Assembly: GCF_003627055.1 (NCBI RefSeq)
Contig: NZ_CP032624.1
Location: 124,001-188,000, forward strand
Direction: 5' to 3'
Length of the DNA: 64,000 bases
Origin: Gryllotalpicola protaetiae
Lineage (GTDB): Bacteria > Actinomycetota > Actinomycetes > Actinomycetales > Microbacteriaceae
Of the stretch, positions 8,511-16,912 are shown piece after piece (within the stretch, counting starts at the first letter, position 1; the number at the start of each line of letters is the position of its first letter). A program made the position numbers and the translations under genes. The notes below the pieces were generated by a model that searched no databases, was not told the origin of the DNA, and saw only the letters and a program-made list of their open reading frames with translations.

Positions 8511-9157
8511 ATGCAGATCTGTCGGTGTACCTCGTGACCGATGCCGGGATCGCTGCTGCTGCCGGGCATGATCTTGTGGAGGTTGTGCAAGCAGCAACGG
8601 CGGCCGGGGTGACGGCGGTGCAGATTCGGGAGAAACAGGCGTCGGCCCGCCGATTCTTCGACACCGTGATCCGGGCGTCGAAGGTGATTCCGGATCATGT
8701 GGCCCTGATCGTCAACGACCGAGTGGACGTGTTCCTGGCCGCCCGCGACGCCGGCGTCCGGGTCTCGGGGGTGCACGTCGGCCAGTCTGATCTGCCGGCC
8801 GTCGCGGTGCGGCACCTGATCGGCGCCGACGCGATCGTCGGGCTGAGCGCGGAGACACCGGAGCAACTTGCTGCGGCAGCCGAGTCGGGTGTCGTCGACT
8901 ATGTCGGTGTCGGCTCGCTCCACGCGACCGCGACCAAGAGCGATGCGCCGCCACCGCTCGGGCACGACGGGTTCGCGAGGCTCCTCGCGCAGCACAGCAC
9001 ATTGCCCGTCGTGGCGATCGGTGGCGTCACCGCTGCGGACCTGCGTGTGCTGCGGAAAGCGGGGGCCGCGGGGGCGGCGGTCGTCTCTCCGATCTGCGGT
9101 GCCGACGATCCGCGGCAGGCGGCCCGCGCTCTGCGGGCAGCATGGGATGCGGCGTGA
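8507..9157 (+). CDS. thiE: Thiamine phosphate synthase
   Basis: ThiE joins hydroxymethylpyrimidine diphosphate with hydroxyethylthiazole phosphate to give thiamine phosphate. It is a 216-residue TIM-barrel protein with VQIREKQA (substrate-binding Arg and Lys), [20 protein letters not shown], the [13 protein letters not shown] segment that replaces the usual GP-FPT-TK motif, and [12 protein letters not shown] near the end. The GTG start at 8507 overlaps the thiM stop codon (GTGA), so translation is coupled. Its product is used by the usual ThiL step, which is not in this window. Confidence 0.93.
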   Translation: MNADLSVYLVTDAGIAAAAGHDLVEVVQAATAAGVTAVQIREKQASARRFFDTVIRASKVIPDHVALIVNDRVDVFLAARDAGVRVSGVHVGQSDLPAVAVRHLIGADAIVGLSAETPEQLAAAAESGVVDYVGVGSLHATATKSDAPPPLGHDGFARLLAQHSTLPVVAIGGVTAADLRVLRKAGAAGAAVVSPICGADDPRQAARALRAAWDAA

Positions 9158-10641
9158 CCGGGCCGAGGCGGGTGCCGAGGGTGCTGAGCATCGCAGGGAC
9201 CGACCCGACGGGGGGCGCCGGCATCCACGCGGATCTGAAGAGCATCGCCGCGAACGGCGGCTACGGCATGGCCGTGGTCACCGCGCTCGTGGCGCAGAAC
9301 ACGCAGGGTGTCCGCTCGGTGCACGTGCCCCCGGTGGCTTTTCTCGCTGAGCAGCTCGACGCAGTGTCCGACGATGTCGACATCGACGCCGTCAAGATCG
9401 GGATGCTCGCAGGCGTCGACGTGATCCGCGCGGTCGCGGACTGGCTCGACCGGGTGCGGCCCCCGGTCGTCGTGCTCGATCCGGTGATGGTCGCCACCAG
9501 CGGCGACCGGTTGCTGGATGCGGACGCCGTGGAGGCGCTGCGAGGTCTGCTCTCCCGCGCCGACCTCGTGACTCCAAACGTCCCCGAGCTGGCGATCCTC
9601 GCCGGCGAACCCGCCGCCGGTACGTGGGACGACGTGCTGGAACAGGCCATCCGGGTCGCGGCGCAGCACCGGGTGCGGGTGCTCGCCAAGGGCGGGCACC
9701 TCACAGGGCAGCATCTGCCCGACGCTCTCGTTGACCCGACTGGCGGGACTGTGATCGTGACCGAGTTCTCCGGCACCCGCATCGAGACCAGCAACACGCA
9801 CGGCACCGGATGCTCGCTGTCCTCCGCGATCGCCACCCTGGTCGCCGGCAGCGGCGACTGGGCGAACGCAGCAGCGGAGTCCAAGCGCTGGCTCACAGAG
9901 AGTATTCGTCACGGGCCGGAGCTCCACGTCGGCGTAGGGCACGGCCCGATCAGCCACTTCGCCGGCCTCTGGAACCGCGGCGGGATAGTCACCGCGCCCA
10001 CCGCGTCGGAGGTCGAGGCCGACTGGTGGGCCGAGATCGCAGGCATCCGCGCCGACATCGACGACCTGCCCTTCGTGCGCGGACTCGGCGACGGCACCCT
10101 GGACCGTGACGTTTTCCTGCGCTACCTCGCGCAGGACGCCCTTTATCTACGCGACTATGCCCGCATGCTCGCCGTCGCTGCGAGTCTTGCCCCGACGCCG
10201 GACGAGCAAGCTTTCTGGGCCGGATCCGCACAAGGCGCCATCGCGGAAGAGATGAGCCTGCACGAGAGCTGGCTCACCAACGCGGATGGGTCGCTCCGCA
10301 CGGCCGGACTCGACTCTGTGACCACGGCTTACCTGAACCATCTGCTCGCCGCCGCCGCCCGCAGCGACTACCACCTGCTCATCGCCGCGCTGCTGCCCTG
10401 CTTCTGGGTATATCAGGACGTCGGCGAGCGACTTCGCCCGCTCTCGCACCCGGAGCACCCGTACCGCTCGTGGCTCGACACCTACGCCGATCCGGTCTTC
10501 GCCGCTTCCGTCCGTCAGGCAATCGATATCGTCACCAAGGCGGCGACTGGCGCAGGCGACGCGGGACGCGCGGCAATGCGGGAAGCTTTCCGCGCGTCCG
10601 CCGAACACGAACGCCGTTTCTTCGATGCGCAGGGAGCTTGA
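9154..10641 (+). CDS. thiD: Bifunctional HMP(-P) kinase fused to a TenA domain
   Basis: This is a fusion of about 495 residues. Residues 1-265 are a ThiD domain, which phosphorylates hydroxymethylpyrimidine and its monophosphate: GTDPTGGAGIHADLKS at the start, VLDPVMVATSG in the middle and GTGCSLSSAI as the anion hole. Residues from about 275 to the end are a TenA/thiaminase II-like domain, with FLRYLAQDALYLRDYARMLA, EMSLHESW and LLPCFWVYQDVG, where the Cys matches the TenA nucleophile. TenA salvages pyrimidine from degraded thiamine. The GTG at 9154 overlaps the thiE stop (GTGA) and has GGGA six bases upstream; an ATG at 9142 is the alternative. Confidence 0.9.
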   Translation: MTGPRRVPRVLSIAGTDPTGGAGIHADLKSIAANGGYGMAVVTALVAQNTQGVRSVHVPPVAFLAEQLDAVSDDVDIDAVKIGMLAGVDVIRAVADWLDRVRPPVVVLDPVMVATSGDRLLDADAVEALRGLLSRADLVTPNVPELAILAGEPAAGTWDDVLEQAIRVAAQHRVRVLAKGGHLTGQHLPDALVDPTGGTVIVTEFSGTRIETSNTHGTGCSLSSAIATLVAGSGDWANAAAESKRWLTESIRHGPELHVGVGHGPISHFAGLWNRGGIVTAPTASEVEADWWAEIAGIRADIDDLPFVRGLGDGTLDRDVFLRYLAQDALYLRDYARMLAVAASLAPTPDEQAFWAGSAQGAIAEEMSLHESWLTNADGSLRTAGLDSVTTAYLNHLLAAAARSDYHLLIAALLPCFWVYQDVGERLRPLSHPEHPYRSWLDTYADPVFAASVRQAIDIVTKAATGAGDAGRAAMREAFRASAEHERRFFDAQGA

Positions 10642-10806
10642 CCGGAGGGGGCTGCAGAATCGTCGCACTCCGACCCCGGCGCGATGCTGCAAGTGCCTCG
10701 AAGAGCCCGTCGAGTCCCGTGGTCAGAATGCGCCAGCGAGTCCGGAACTCCAACGACTCCCCTCAACATCGAGGCAGAAGTGTCAGGACCAAACGGCGCC
10801 GAAACG

Positions 10807-11139
10807 TCAGAGATCTACTGATGCAGAACTGTCAACCATGTCCTGAGACATCACAAGGCGTTCGACCTGGCTGAGCTCGGGATCGTTCTCGTCGTGTGCG
10901 AGTTCGATGTCGTAGTCGGTCTGCAGGTTCAGCCAGAACCGCTCGGAGAGTCCGAATGCCTGCGACAGCCGCAGCGCGGTGTCGGTCGTGATGCGCCGCT
11001 TGCCGCGGATGATCTCGCTCAGCCGAGTCTGCGGCAGACCCGTCGCCTGAGCGAGCCGGTACGCGGTGATGCCAAGCGGCTCCAAGAACTCGGTCTGCAG
11101 GATCTCCCCCGGCGTGATCGGCTCGTGTGCCTTGCTCAT
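10807..11139 (-). CDS. higA: HigA-type antitoxin, XRE helix-turn-helix
   Basis: This is a 110-residue DNA-binding protein. It opens with ITPGEILQTEFLEPLGIT, a hallmark of HigA antitoxins, followed by a helix-turn-helix around YRLAQATGLPQTRLSEIIRG and then FWLNLQTDYDIELA. It should neutralise the HigB toxin encoded just upstream and repress the operon through the palindrome at 11439-11463. GAGGAG stands before the ATG at 11139. The gene order, toxin first, is the usual one for higBA. Confidence 0.92.
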   Translation of the reverse strand: MSKAHEPITPGEILQTEFLEPLGITAYRLAQATGLPQTRLSEIIRGKRRITTDTALRLSQAFGLSERFWLNLQTDYDIELAHDENDPELSQVERLVMSQDMVDSSASVDL

Positions 11140-11151
11140 GATGCGCTCCTC

Positions 11152-11433
11152 TCAGTGGTAGTCGACGATTTGGACTTCGGCCGGCCCGGCAGCCGTCCAG
11201 ACGAAGCAGATTCGGTATTGGCCATTGATGCGGATCGAGTGCTGCCCCTCGCGGTCGCCCGAGAGCTTCTCGAGCCGGTTTCCCGGCGGAATGCGTAGGT
11301 CATTGAGAACGTCTGCCGCGTTGAGCAGGCGCAGCTTCTTCTGGGCGGCGCGTTGCAGATCGGGGCCGAATCTCTTGACGTGCTCGCGCTCCCAGACCTT
11401 CTTCGTCTGCTCATCCGCGAAGGACTGGATCAC
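11152..11433 (-). CDS. higB: HigB-type toxin, RelE/ParE superfamily mRNA interferase
   Basis: This is a small basic protein of 93 residues with the HigB pattern: KRFGPDLQRAAQKKLRLL, LNDLRIPPGNRLEKLSGDR and SIRINGQYRICFVW followed by VQIVDYH. Family members cut mRNA on the ribosome. The GTG start at 11433 has TAGTAT six bases upstream, so the transcript is probably leaderless and starts inside the operator region. It lies 12 bases before higA on the same strand. Confidence 0.92.
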   Translation of the reverse strand: MIQSFADEQTKKVWEREHVKRFGPDLQRAAQKKLRLLNAADVLNDLRIPPGNRLEKLSGDREGQHSIRINGQYRICFVWTAAGPAEVQIVDYH

Positions 11434-11438
11434 AGCCC

Positions 11439-11463
11439 CATACTATCGTCAAACGACAGTATG
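11439..11463 (-). promoter_or_regulatory. Operator/promoter of higBA
   Basis: A 25-bp inverted repeat has the arms CATACT-N-TCGT and ACGA-N-AGTATG around a three-base centre. It ends six bases from the HigB start codon and contains the TAGTAT box that I take as the -10 element. Binding of HigA or the HigBA complex here would directly block transcription, the usual autoregulation of such systems. Confidence 0.65.
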
Positions 11464-11575
11464 CGCGCTGCTGCCGCAGCAGCGACGGGGCTTCGAAGGG
11501 TCGACCGCCCGCAACGAGGCCCGGCTCCGAGCCGCAGTCTTCCTCGCGGTGTCGTGGTGCTGTCATGCTCGATGA

Positions 11576-11938
11576 ATGGACCCTCTGCCGGAGCTCGCGG
11601 ACGTGCAAGACCTGTTGACCGGCGTGCTGGTGCTCGACGTTGCACGATTGAGCGACTCCGCAGTCGCCCAGATTGCAGCACTTCGTGGCGTGAGCGGGTC
11701 GGTCACAATGCTCGACCTCGACATCCCCACCGATGCTCCGAACCTCGCCCTATCGAGTCCCGCTCGTCGATCGTTCGCAGAGGCAGTAGTCGTTGGCGAT
11801 TCTGGCGAGGAGATCGGCGGCATCATTTTGTGGGCGTCGAATGAGCGTCTCAGCGCGCTCGAGTTCTATTGGTACACAGACGAGCGTCCAGCCCGCCTCC
11901 CGCGAGCCAACCAACTGGTTGCCGCCGTAGCGCATTGA
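11576..11938 (+). CDS. Hypothetical protein
   Basis: This is an acidic soluble protein of 120 residues that I do not recognise. There is no signal peptide or membrane segment. The C-terminal segment ALEFYWYTDERPARLPRA looks like a conserved tail seen in small actinobacterial hypotheticals. The ATG follows a weak CATGCT box six bases upstream. It is not obviously linked with the toxin-antitoxin pair upstream. Confidence 0.55.
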   Translation: MDPLPELADVQDLLTGVLVLDVARLSDSAVAQIAALRGVSGSVTMLDLDIPTDAPNLALSSPARRSFAEAVVVGDSGEEIGGIILWASNERLSALEFYWYTDERPARLPRANQLVAAVAH

Positions 11939-11972
11939 TGGGGTCGCCTGCGCGCAGCGTGGGCGCGCGACG

Positions 11973-12230
11973 TCACGTCGTCACGGTCCAGCGGAACCTC
12001 TCGCGGAAATCGTTGAAACACTCCGGGCAGATCCATGTGTAGCCGTCGTCGGCAGTCACCCATGCCTCGTTGTATTTCGCGTGGCCCGTAGTGTCGTCGG
12101 AAATCTCTGCTTGGCAAAACCCGCAATGGTCGTGGTCCCAACCAGCGCGATACCCGACCCACAGCGCCAAGCGCAATGACCGGTCCTGGAGGTACGACTC
12201 CTGCCCCGTGAGCCGCCAGTCCTGATCCAT
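11973..12230 (-). CDS. Hypothetical protein with two CxxC pairs
   Basis: This is an 85-residue protein of unknown function. HCGFCQAEI in the middle and ICPECFNDFRERF near the C-terminus give two C-x2-C pairs spaced as in a zinc ribbon, so it probably binds zinc. It is rich in Trp and charged residues and has no export signal. It converges on the preceding gene. Confidence 0.6.
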   Translation of the reverse strand: MDQDWRLTGQESYLQDRSLRLALWVGYRAGWDHDHCGFCQAEISDDTTGHAKYNEAWVTADDGYTWICPECFNDFRERFRWTVTT

Positions 12231-12386
12231 TCGCTAACAGTACGAGCTCGCAACAACGTGCGGGATTACGGATCCGTCAGCGCGCGGTTGAGCCTTCAGG
12301 CAGGCGTAAATGTGTGGGACCGTGGAGTCACCGTGTTGTCCGAATCCCGCCGGTGTTGAGCTGGCACGGCGGCTGCACTTGGAGTT

Positions 12387-13210
12387 GTGAACAACAACAC
12401 CACAGAAAACGCCATCGCCTTCCGCTCCCCCCACGACCTCCAGCACCCGCTCGCACTCGCCAACGTCTGGGACGTTGCCAGCGCACTCGTCACTCAAGCC
12501 GCAGGGGCACGCGCCATCGCAACGACCAGCGCCGGGCTCGCCTGGTCGCTCGGATTTCCAGATGGGGATGCCCTTGACCGGGTTCTGGCCGCCCAGGCGG
12601 TTGCCCGTATCACCAGCGCGGTCTCCCTGCCGGTCACCGTCGATATCGAAGGTGGGTACGCCACAACCACCGCCGGCGTCGAAGAGACAACGGCCGCGAT
12701 GTTGGACGCCGGCGCGATCGGCATCAACATCGAGGACGGCCGGCGCACCCCCAGGAACTCGCCTCCGCGATCGCAGCAGCCCGCAAGGCCGCAGAGCGCG
12801 CGCACGTCCCGATGTTCATCAACGCACGCACCGACATGTACCTCGCCAGCATCGGAGACCCAGCAGCCCGCCTCACCGAGACACTCGACCGGGCCGCGCG
12901 ATACCTGGATGCCGGAGCAGATGGGATCTTCGTCCCCGGCGTCATCGACCCGGAGACGATCACCACCCTCGCCGCCGGCATCAGCGCACCACCGAACATC
13001 ATGGCAGGGCCCGGAGCGCCGAGCGTCGCGGAATTGAGCCGACTCGGTGTTGCGCGAGTCAGCCTCGGATCCGGCATCGCAGAAGCCGTCTACGCGCTGG
13101 TCGCGCGCGCTGCCACTGAACTCGAAACGACCGGCACATACCAATCACTCGCCGGCACCGCCGACTACGCAAGGATCAACACCCTCTTGGCGGAGGCACG
13201 CGAACGCTAA
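12387..13210 (+). pseudogene. Isocitrate lyase/PEP mutase-family protein, interrupted by a frameshift
   Basis: Two overlapping frames together make one normal protein of about 274 residues. The first part has NVWDVASALVTQAAG, TTSAGLAWSLGFPDG, PVTVDIEGGY and GINIEDG; the second has MFINARTDMYLAS, GADGIFVPGV and NIMAGPGAPSVAELSRLGVAR. The break is at 12748-12752, a run of five C. Adding one C restores GRRTPQELASAIAAARKAAE and joins the halves, so one base has been lost from a homopolymer. Family members act on 2-oxo or phosphono acids (oxaloacetate decarboxylase, 2-methylisocitrate lyase-like). Either the gene is recently dead or this is a sequencing error. Confidence 0.8.
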
Positions 13211-13250
13211 CCGGATCGGCCCGCGTGCAGCATCCGGCTAAGGTGAGCGC

Positions 13251-13772
13251 GTGCGACTGCGTCGTCTGCTTGCCTTTGCGATCGACTGGTGCTGCATGCT
13301 CGCATGGGTCGGACTGGTTGCAGCTGTCGGTGTGCCGCTCTACGCACTTGGCGTTCTGAATCTGAGCGATGCACTGGCGCAGAATCTGGTCGGGCTCTCG
13401 GTCGTGGTCCCGATCGTTCTCGCTGCGGCGCGGTGCGAATCGCACCCACGCGCAGCGACCGTCGGCAAACGCGTCCTGCGCCTCACTGTCGAGCACGATG
13501 GGGGCCGACCGACATTCACGCTGGCGTTGCTACGCAACACCCTCAAGCTCGGCACTCCGTGGATCGTCGCCCACGCAGCGGTCTTTGCCGTGGTTGACAG
13601 CTCGGCGCAAGGCGCGACGCCCGCTTGGGCGATGTGGTTGCTCCTCGGCGCCTACGTCCTGCCCGTCGTCTGGGTCGTGTCCCTACTCCTGCCAGGCGGG
13701 CAAACTCTCTACGACCGGCTCAGCTCGACGCGGGTGGCATCACCAAAAGCGACTATCGCTGCAGAACGCTAG
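13251..13772 (+). CDS. RDD family membrane protein
   Basis: This is a membrane protein of 173 residues with RRLLAFAIDWCCMLAW at the start (the Arg and Asp of the RDD name), VGKRVLRLTV after the second segment and TLYDRLSSTRV near the end. Three to four hydrophobic segments are visible. The family has no single established function; some members take part in ion transport. The GTG start has a TAAGGT box six bases upstream (13239-13244), so it may be leaderless. Confidence 0.8.
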   Translation: MRLRRLLAFAIDWCCMLAWVGLVAAVGVPLYALGVLNLSDALAQNLVGLSVVVPIVLAAARCESHPRAATVGKRVLRLTVEHDGGRPTFTLALLRNTLKLGTPWIVAHAAVFAVVDSSAQGATPAWAMWLLLGAYVLPVVWVVSLLLPGGQTLYDRLSSTRVASPKATIAAER

Positions 13773-13800
13773 AAGATCCCCTGTCGAACTGCGGCTCGCC

Positions 13801-14316
13801 CTACCAGCGAAATGAATCGCCTTCGGTGGCAGAAGCAGGCTCTCCAGCCCATGCTCGAACCAGGGAAAGCTTGGTTTGAAGGTCAGAACGCAGCGAGGTG
13901 TTCATGCCTCCTGTTCGTCCCTGGTCTCGGTACAGGGCCAGTCCGGTGAGCCATGTGCGGTGATCGCGTTGCGCGCCGTCTCGCCAGATCACCAGCGGCT
14001 CGTCGGTGACCTTCTTGATGGCATTGCGCGGCACGGTTCGTGTTGAGAACTGGCCGCGGAGAACGAGGAAGTCGGTGGTGAGCGTCACAGAGACGCTGCC
14101 GGTGCGTGCGATGAGCAACAGCGATAGGAGTACGCCGGCTGCGCCGACGATGATGAGGCCGGCCGCAGCAACAGTAGGGAGCACGCCGAAAACCCCGGCG
14201 GCGAGAACGCCCAGACCGAGGACGCCGACGTAGAGCGCCCCGAGCCTGCTTGTCGTAGTTGCGCGCGCCAGTGGCTTCAAAGTCATCGGCAGCTGCGACT
14301 CGTCGAACGCAGACAT
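13801..14316 (-). CDS. Membrane protein with a PH-like domain
   Basis: This protein is about 171 residues. Two hydrophobic segments (LGALYVGVLGLGVLAAG and GLIIVGAAGVLLSLLLI) are followed by a region of alternating beta-like sequence, SVSVTLTTDFLVLRGQFSTR and onwards, as in the bacterial PH-domain membrane proteins. I choose the ATG at 14316; the frame stays open upstream to 14400. Function unknown. Confidence 0.6.
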   Translation of the reverse strand: MSAFDESQLPMTLKPLARATTTSRLGALYVGVLGLGVLAAGVFGVLPTVAAAGLIIVGAAGVLLSLLLIARTGSVSVTLTTDFLVLRGQFSTRTVPRNAIKKVTDEPLVIWRDGAQRDHRTWLTGLALYRDQGRTGGMNTSLRSDLQTKLSLVRAWAGEPASATEGDSFRW

Positions 14317-14394
14317 CAGGCTCGACGTAATGCTTAGGGGCGCCGGAAGAGATGCCCGCTGACCGAACCGTTTGCGGACACTGGAGAACTTCGA

Positions 14395-14886
14395 TTGCAC
14401 GAGAATTCCGACATGGCATGTGTCGAAGAGATCCTTTGCCAGCTCGTTGAAGCGTTCGCCTGGTGGGACGCGAAGCTCGCTGACGGACAGGTAGTCCTTG
14501 CCAATGCCGCGACCGACGCCCTAATGGCCGGTCTCGACGGCGAGGCACTGGCCGAAATGGCGGGCCTCCCACGGCGTGAGAATCCCTTCGAAGTTGATCG
14601 CCTCGTTGCCCGTGTTGCCGATGAGCTCGCGCTCGATGTCGAGCAATGGTCCAAGTCAGATGAAGTTGCGGCGCGTCGAATGTGCCGAGAGCTTCTCGCT
14701 GGCAGGTGCAGCGAACGAGAGCTGAGTTCGTGGGCGCACTCGCGATTTCACCACGAGAGCGATTCTGAGCCGCTCAATCGTCTCGCCGAGCTTGACGACG
14801 AATACGACGAACTCGAGTCCATGGGTGAAGACACGACAGGTATTGAACAGGGGATCCGCGACGTCGCAGCCTCGATTGTGCGCTAG
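14395..14886 (+). CDS. Hypothetical acidic protein
   Basis: This is a soluble, acidic protein of 163 residues that I do not recognise, mostly helical by composition, with several Cys residues and an Asp/Glu-rich C-terminal part. The TTG at 14395 is preceded by GGAGA with seven bases between; an ATG six codons later (14413) is the alternative. Nothing nearby indicates a role. Confidence 0.5.
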   Translation: MHENSDMACVEEILCQLVEAFAWWDAKLADGQVVLANAATDALMAGLDGEALAEMAGLPRRENPFEVDRLVARVADELALDVEQWSKSDEVAARRMCRELLAGRCSERELSSWAHSRFHHESDSEPLNRLAELDDEYDELESMGEDTTGIEQGIRDVAASIVR

Positions 14887-14923
14887 GGAATCGGCTATCG
14901 GCGGGTCTCGGCGACGGTGTCAA

Positions 14924-15085
14924 TCAGTCGGCGCCGCTGACTCGGAAGTCAGCACGTTCTGCGGTCGCGTCTTGCGCGAAGAACACGTCTTCCTCGCGCA
15001 TCCAGCGCTCCCAGAGGGCGCGGTGCTCGCTGCCATCGCGCTCAAGCCCTCGCGTCAGGCGCTCGGCGGCGGGAGCCCCTACCCA
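14924..15085 (-). pseudogene. C-terminal remnant of a P-loop kinase-like protein
   Basis: On the minus strand, up to the stop codon at 14924, the sequence reads ERLTRGLERDGSEHR, then LWERWMREEDVFF and ERADFRVSG. This matches the end of actinobacterial uridine kinase-like or AAA ATPase-like proteins, where a lid Arg region is followed by W-x-x-W-M-x-x-E-D. The N-terminal domain with the P-loop is absent; upstream lie the tRNA-Glu terminator and the tRNA itself. It is therefore a truncated gene beside a tRNA. Family assignment is from memory of the motif only. Confidence 0.45.
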
Positions 15086-15103
15086 CACTCCCCCGTGCGG
15101 GCA

Positions 15104-15147
15104 CAAACAAAAAGCCCGCTTCCCTTGCAAGAGAAGGGAAGCGGGCT
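15104..15147 (-). terminator. Rho-independent terminator of tRNA-Glu
   Basis: A perfect 14-bp stem (AGCCCGCTTCCCTT paired with AAGGGAAGCGGGCT) around a 7-base loop is followed on the minus strand by a T-rich run. It begins five bases after the 3' end of the tRNA. Confidence 0.9.
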
Positions 15148-15151
15148 GTTG

Positions 15152-15224
15152 TGACCCCAGCGGGATTTGAACCCGCGTTACCGCCGTGAGAGGGCGACGT
15201 CCTAGGCCGCTAAACGATGGGGCC
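15152..15224 (-). tRNA. tRNA-Glu (anticodon CTC)
   Basis: The 73-base gene folds into a complete cloverleaf: a 7-bp acceptor stem (GGCCCCA with TGGGGTC, one G-U), a D arm, an anticodon loop CTCTCAC with CTC at positions 34-36, and a T arm with GGTTCAAATCC. CTC reads GAG, hence glutamate. CCA is not encoded. A strong terminator follows directly. Confidence 0.95.
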
Positions 15225-15305
15225 GGACTGGCTGCGCACTCGCAGGAGCGCGGCGCAACGGGTTCTACTTTACATGGCCGCCACGGGGCGGACAAATCGA
15301 GGCGG

Positions 15306-16211
15306 CTATCGCAGCAGACGCACCGCGCCGGGCACGATGGACACCTCGACGGGCAAGGGCCCCACCCGCTCGCCGTCCGCGTAAGCGACCACGCCGGCCG
15401 CCTCGATGCGCACCGAGCGCACCCGCTCGAGATGCACCTCGGGCTCCCCCGTGTGCTCGCCTTTGAACACTTTCGGGAAGATGCGCAGGAACCGGAGCTT
15501 CGACATCCGATCGACGACGAACAGGTCGAAGAATCCGTCGTTCATCTCGGCGTCGGGCGCGATTTTCATGCCGCCGCCGATCGACGTGTGGTTCGCGATC
15601 GCCACGAGCATCGCCGAGAACGCGCGCTCGTGCCCGTCGACGACGACCCGGTAGTGCGGCGCGCGGAAGGTGAGCAGCTCGCGCACGACGGCGATCGTGT
15701 AGCGCCGCTCGCTGTTCGGCCACGACATGAAGTTCGCCCGCTCGTTCACGGCGGCGTCGAAGCCGGCCGAGAGGGCGCCGAGCATCCAGGTGGTGTGGGG
15801 GCCGTGCACGACGCGTCCGGCATCCACCGCCTGCGCGTCACCGGACAGAGCCGCCACGATCTGCCTCGCCGCGGCAGCGGGGTCGCCGATCGGCATGCCG
15901 ATGTTGCGGGCGGTGTCGTTGCCGGTGCCGACGGGCACGACGCCGAGCGGGATGCCCGTCTCGGCCACCGCGTTGACGCCGAGGCTCACCATGCCGTCGC
16001 CGCCGACGACGATCAGCGCCGCGCGATCGGGTGCGTCGACCGCGCGCACCTCACGCTCGACCTCGCGCCGCAGCAGCTCGTAGTTCGGCTGCCGCACCTC
16101 GATGACGGTGTGGCCGGTTGCGGCGAAGATCTCCGACGCGGCGGCGCCCGCGCCGTGGTGGCGCCCGAAGGCGGCGGTCGGGTTGATCGCGACGATCAGT
16201 CGTCTGGGCAT
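15306..16211 (-). CDS. Diacylglycerol kinase-family lipid kinase
   Basis: The protein is about 301 residues. VVGGDGMVSLGVNAV contains the GGDG nucleotide motif, and PLGVVPVGTGNDTARNIG is the second family signature. The C-terminal half is the beta-rich domain typical of DagK/YegS enzymes, with GGGMKIAPDAEMNDGFFDLFVV. It should phosphorylate diacylglycerol or a related lipid at the membrane face. ATG at 16211 gives the best N-terminus (PRRLIVAINPTAAFG); ATG at 16232 adds seven residues. It is divergent from the metallo-hydrolase gene. Confidence 0.9.
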   Translation of the reverse strand: MPRRLIVAINPTAAFGRHHGAGAAASEIFAATGHTVIEVRQPNYELLRREVEREVRAVDAPDRAALIVVGGDGMVSLGVNAVAETGIPLGVVPVGTGNDTARNIGMPIGDPAAAARQIVAALSGDAQAVDAGRVVHGPHTTWMLGALSAGFDAAVNERANFMSWPNSERRYTIAVVRELLTFRAPHYRVVVDGHERAFSAMLVAIANHTSIGGGMKIAPDAEMNDGFFDLFVVDRMSKLRFLRIFPKVFKGEHTGEPEVHLERVRSVRIEAAGVVAYADGERVGPLPVEVSIVPGAVRLLR

Positions 16212-16270
16212 CGTCGTCGAGCTCGGCGGCATGGATCACCATCATCCGGCACAGCGAATAGCCTGGCAAC

Positions 16271-16912
16271 ATGCGCATCACAAAGCTGGAACACGCCGCA
16301 TTCATCCTCGAGAAGGACGGCGCCAAGCTCGTCGTCGACCCTGGCAGCTTCGCCCGACCGCTGCCCGACGCGACCGGCGTCGCGGCGATCGTCATCACCC
16401 ACGAGCACGCTGACCACTGGGACGCCCCGCACCTGCAGGCCGTCCTCGACGCGAACCCGGCCGCGCCGATCTACGCGCCGCAGGGGGTCGCGGACGCGGC
16501 ATCCGACTTCGACATCACCGTCGTCGCGCCCGGCGACTCGGTCGTCGCAGGCCCCTTCGAGCTCGAGTTCTTCGGCGGCACGCACGCGGTCATCCACTCG
16601 TCGATCCCCGTGGTCGACAACGTGGGCGTCTCGGTCGACGGCGGCGCCCTCTACTACCCGGGCGACTCGTTCGCCGTGCCGGACGGCGTCGAGGTCGACG
16701 TGCTCGCCGCCCCGTCGAGCGCACCGTGGCTCAAGGTCGGCGAGGCGATCGACTTCGTACTCGCCGTCAAGCCGCGCCGCGCGTTCCCGACGCACGAGAT
16801 GATCAACTCCGACGCCGGCAAGGCGATGGCGAAGGCCCGCATCGAGTGGGCCGCTCAGCAGAACGGCGGCACCCTGCTCGACCTCACGCCAGGAGCGTCT
16901 GCCGAGCTGTGA
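16271..16912 (+). CDS. MBL-fold metallo-hydrolase
   Basis: This is a metallo-beta-lactamase-fold protein of 213 residues. THEHADHW is the H-x-H-x-D-H metal motif, a His in GTHAVIH and an Asp in YYPGDSF supply further ligands, and FPTHEM gives the last His. The length and pattern match small UPF0173-like hydrolases with unknown substrate. TAGCCT at 16259-16264 stands six bases before the ATG, so the mRNA is likely leaderless. The 3' end overlaps the convergent gene by 29 bases. Confidence 0.85.
   Translation: MRITKLEHAAFILEKDGAKLVVDPGSFARPLPDATGVAAIVITHEHADHWDAPHLQAVLDANPAAPIYAPQGVADAASDFDITVVAPGDSVVAGPFELEFFGGTHAVIHSSIPVVDNVGVSVDGGALYYPGDSFAVPDGVEVDVLAAPSSAPWLKVGEAIDFVLAVKPRRAFPTHEMINSDAGKAMAKARIEWAAQQNGGTLLDLTPGASAEL

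Noticed and set aside
15186-16802. A very long open frame on the plus strand opposite the lipid kinase gene
   Set aside because: It is antisense to a clear DagK-family gene and runs on into the metallo-hydrolase gene in another frame; its composition is the Arg/Pro/Ala-rich shadow typical of high-GC DNA.
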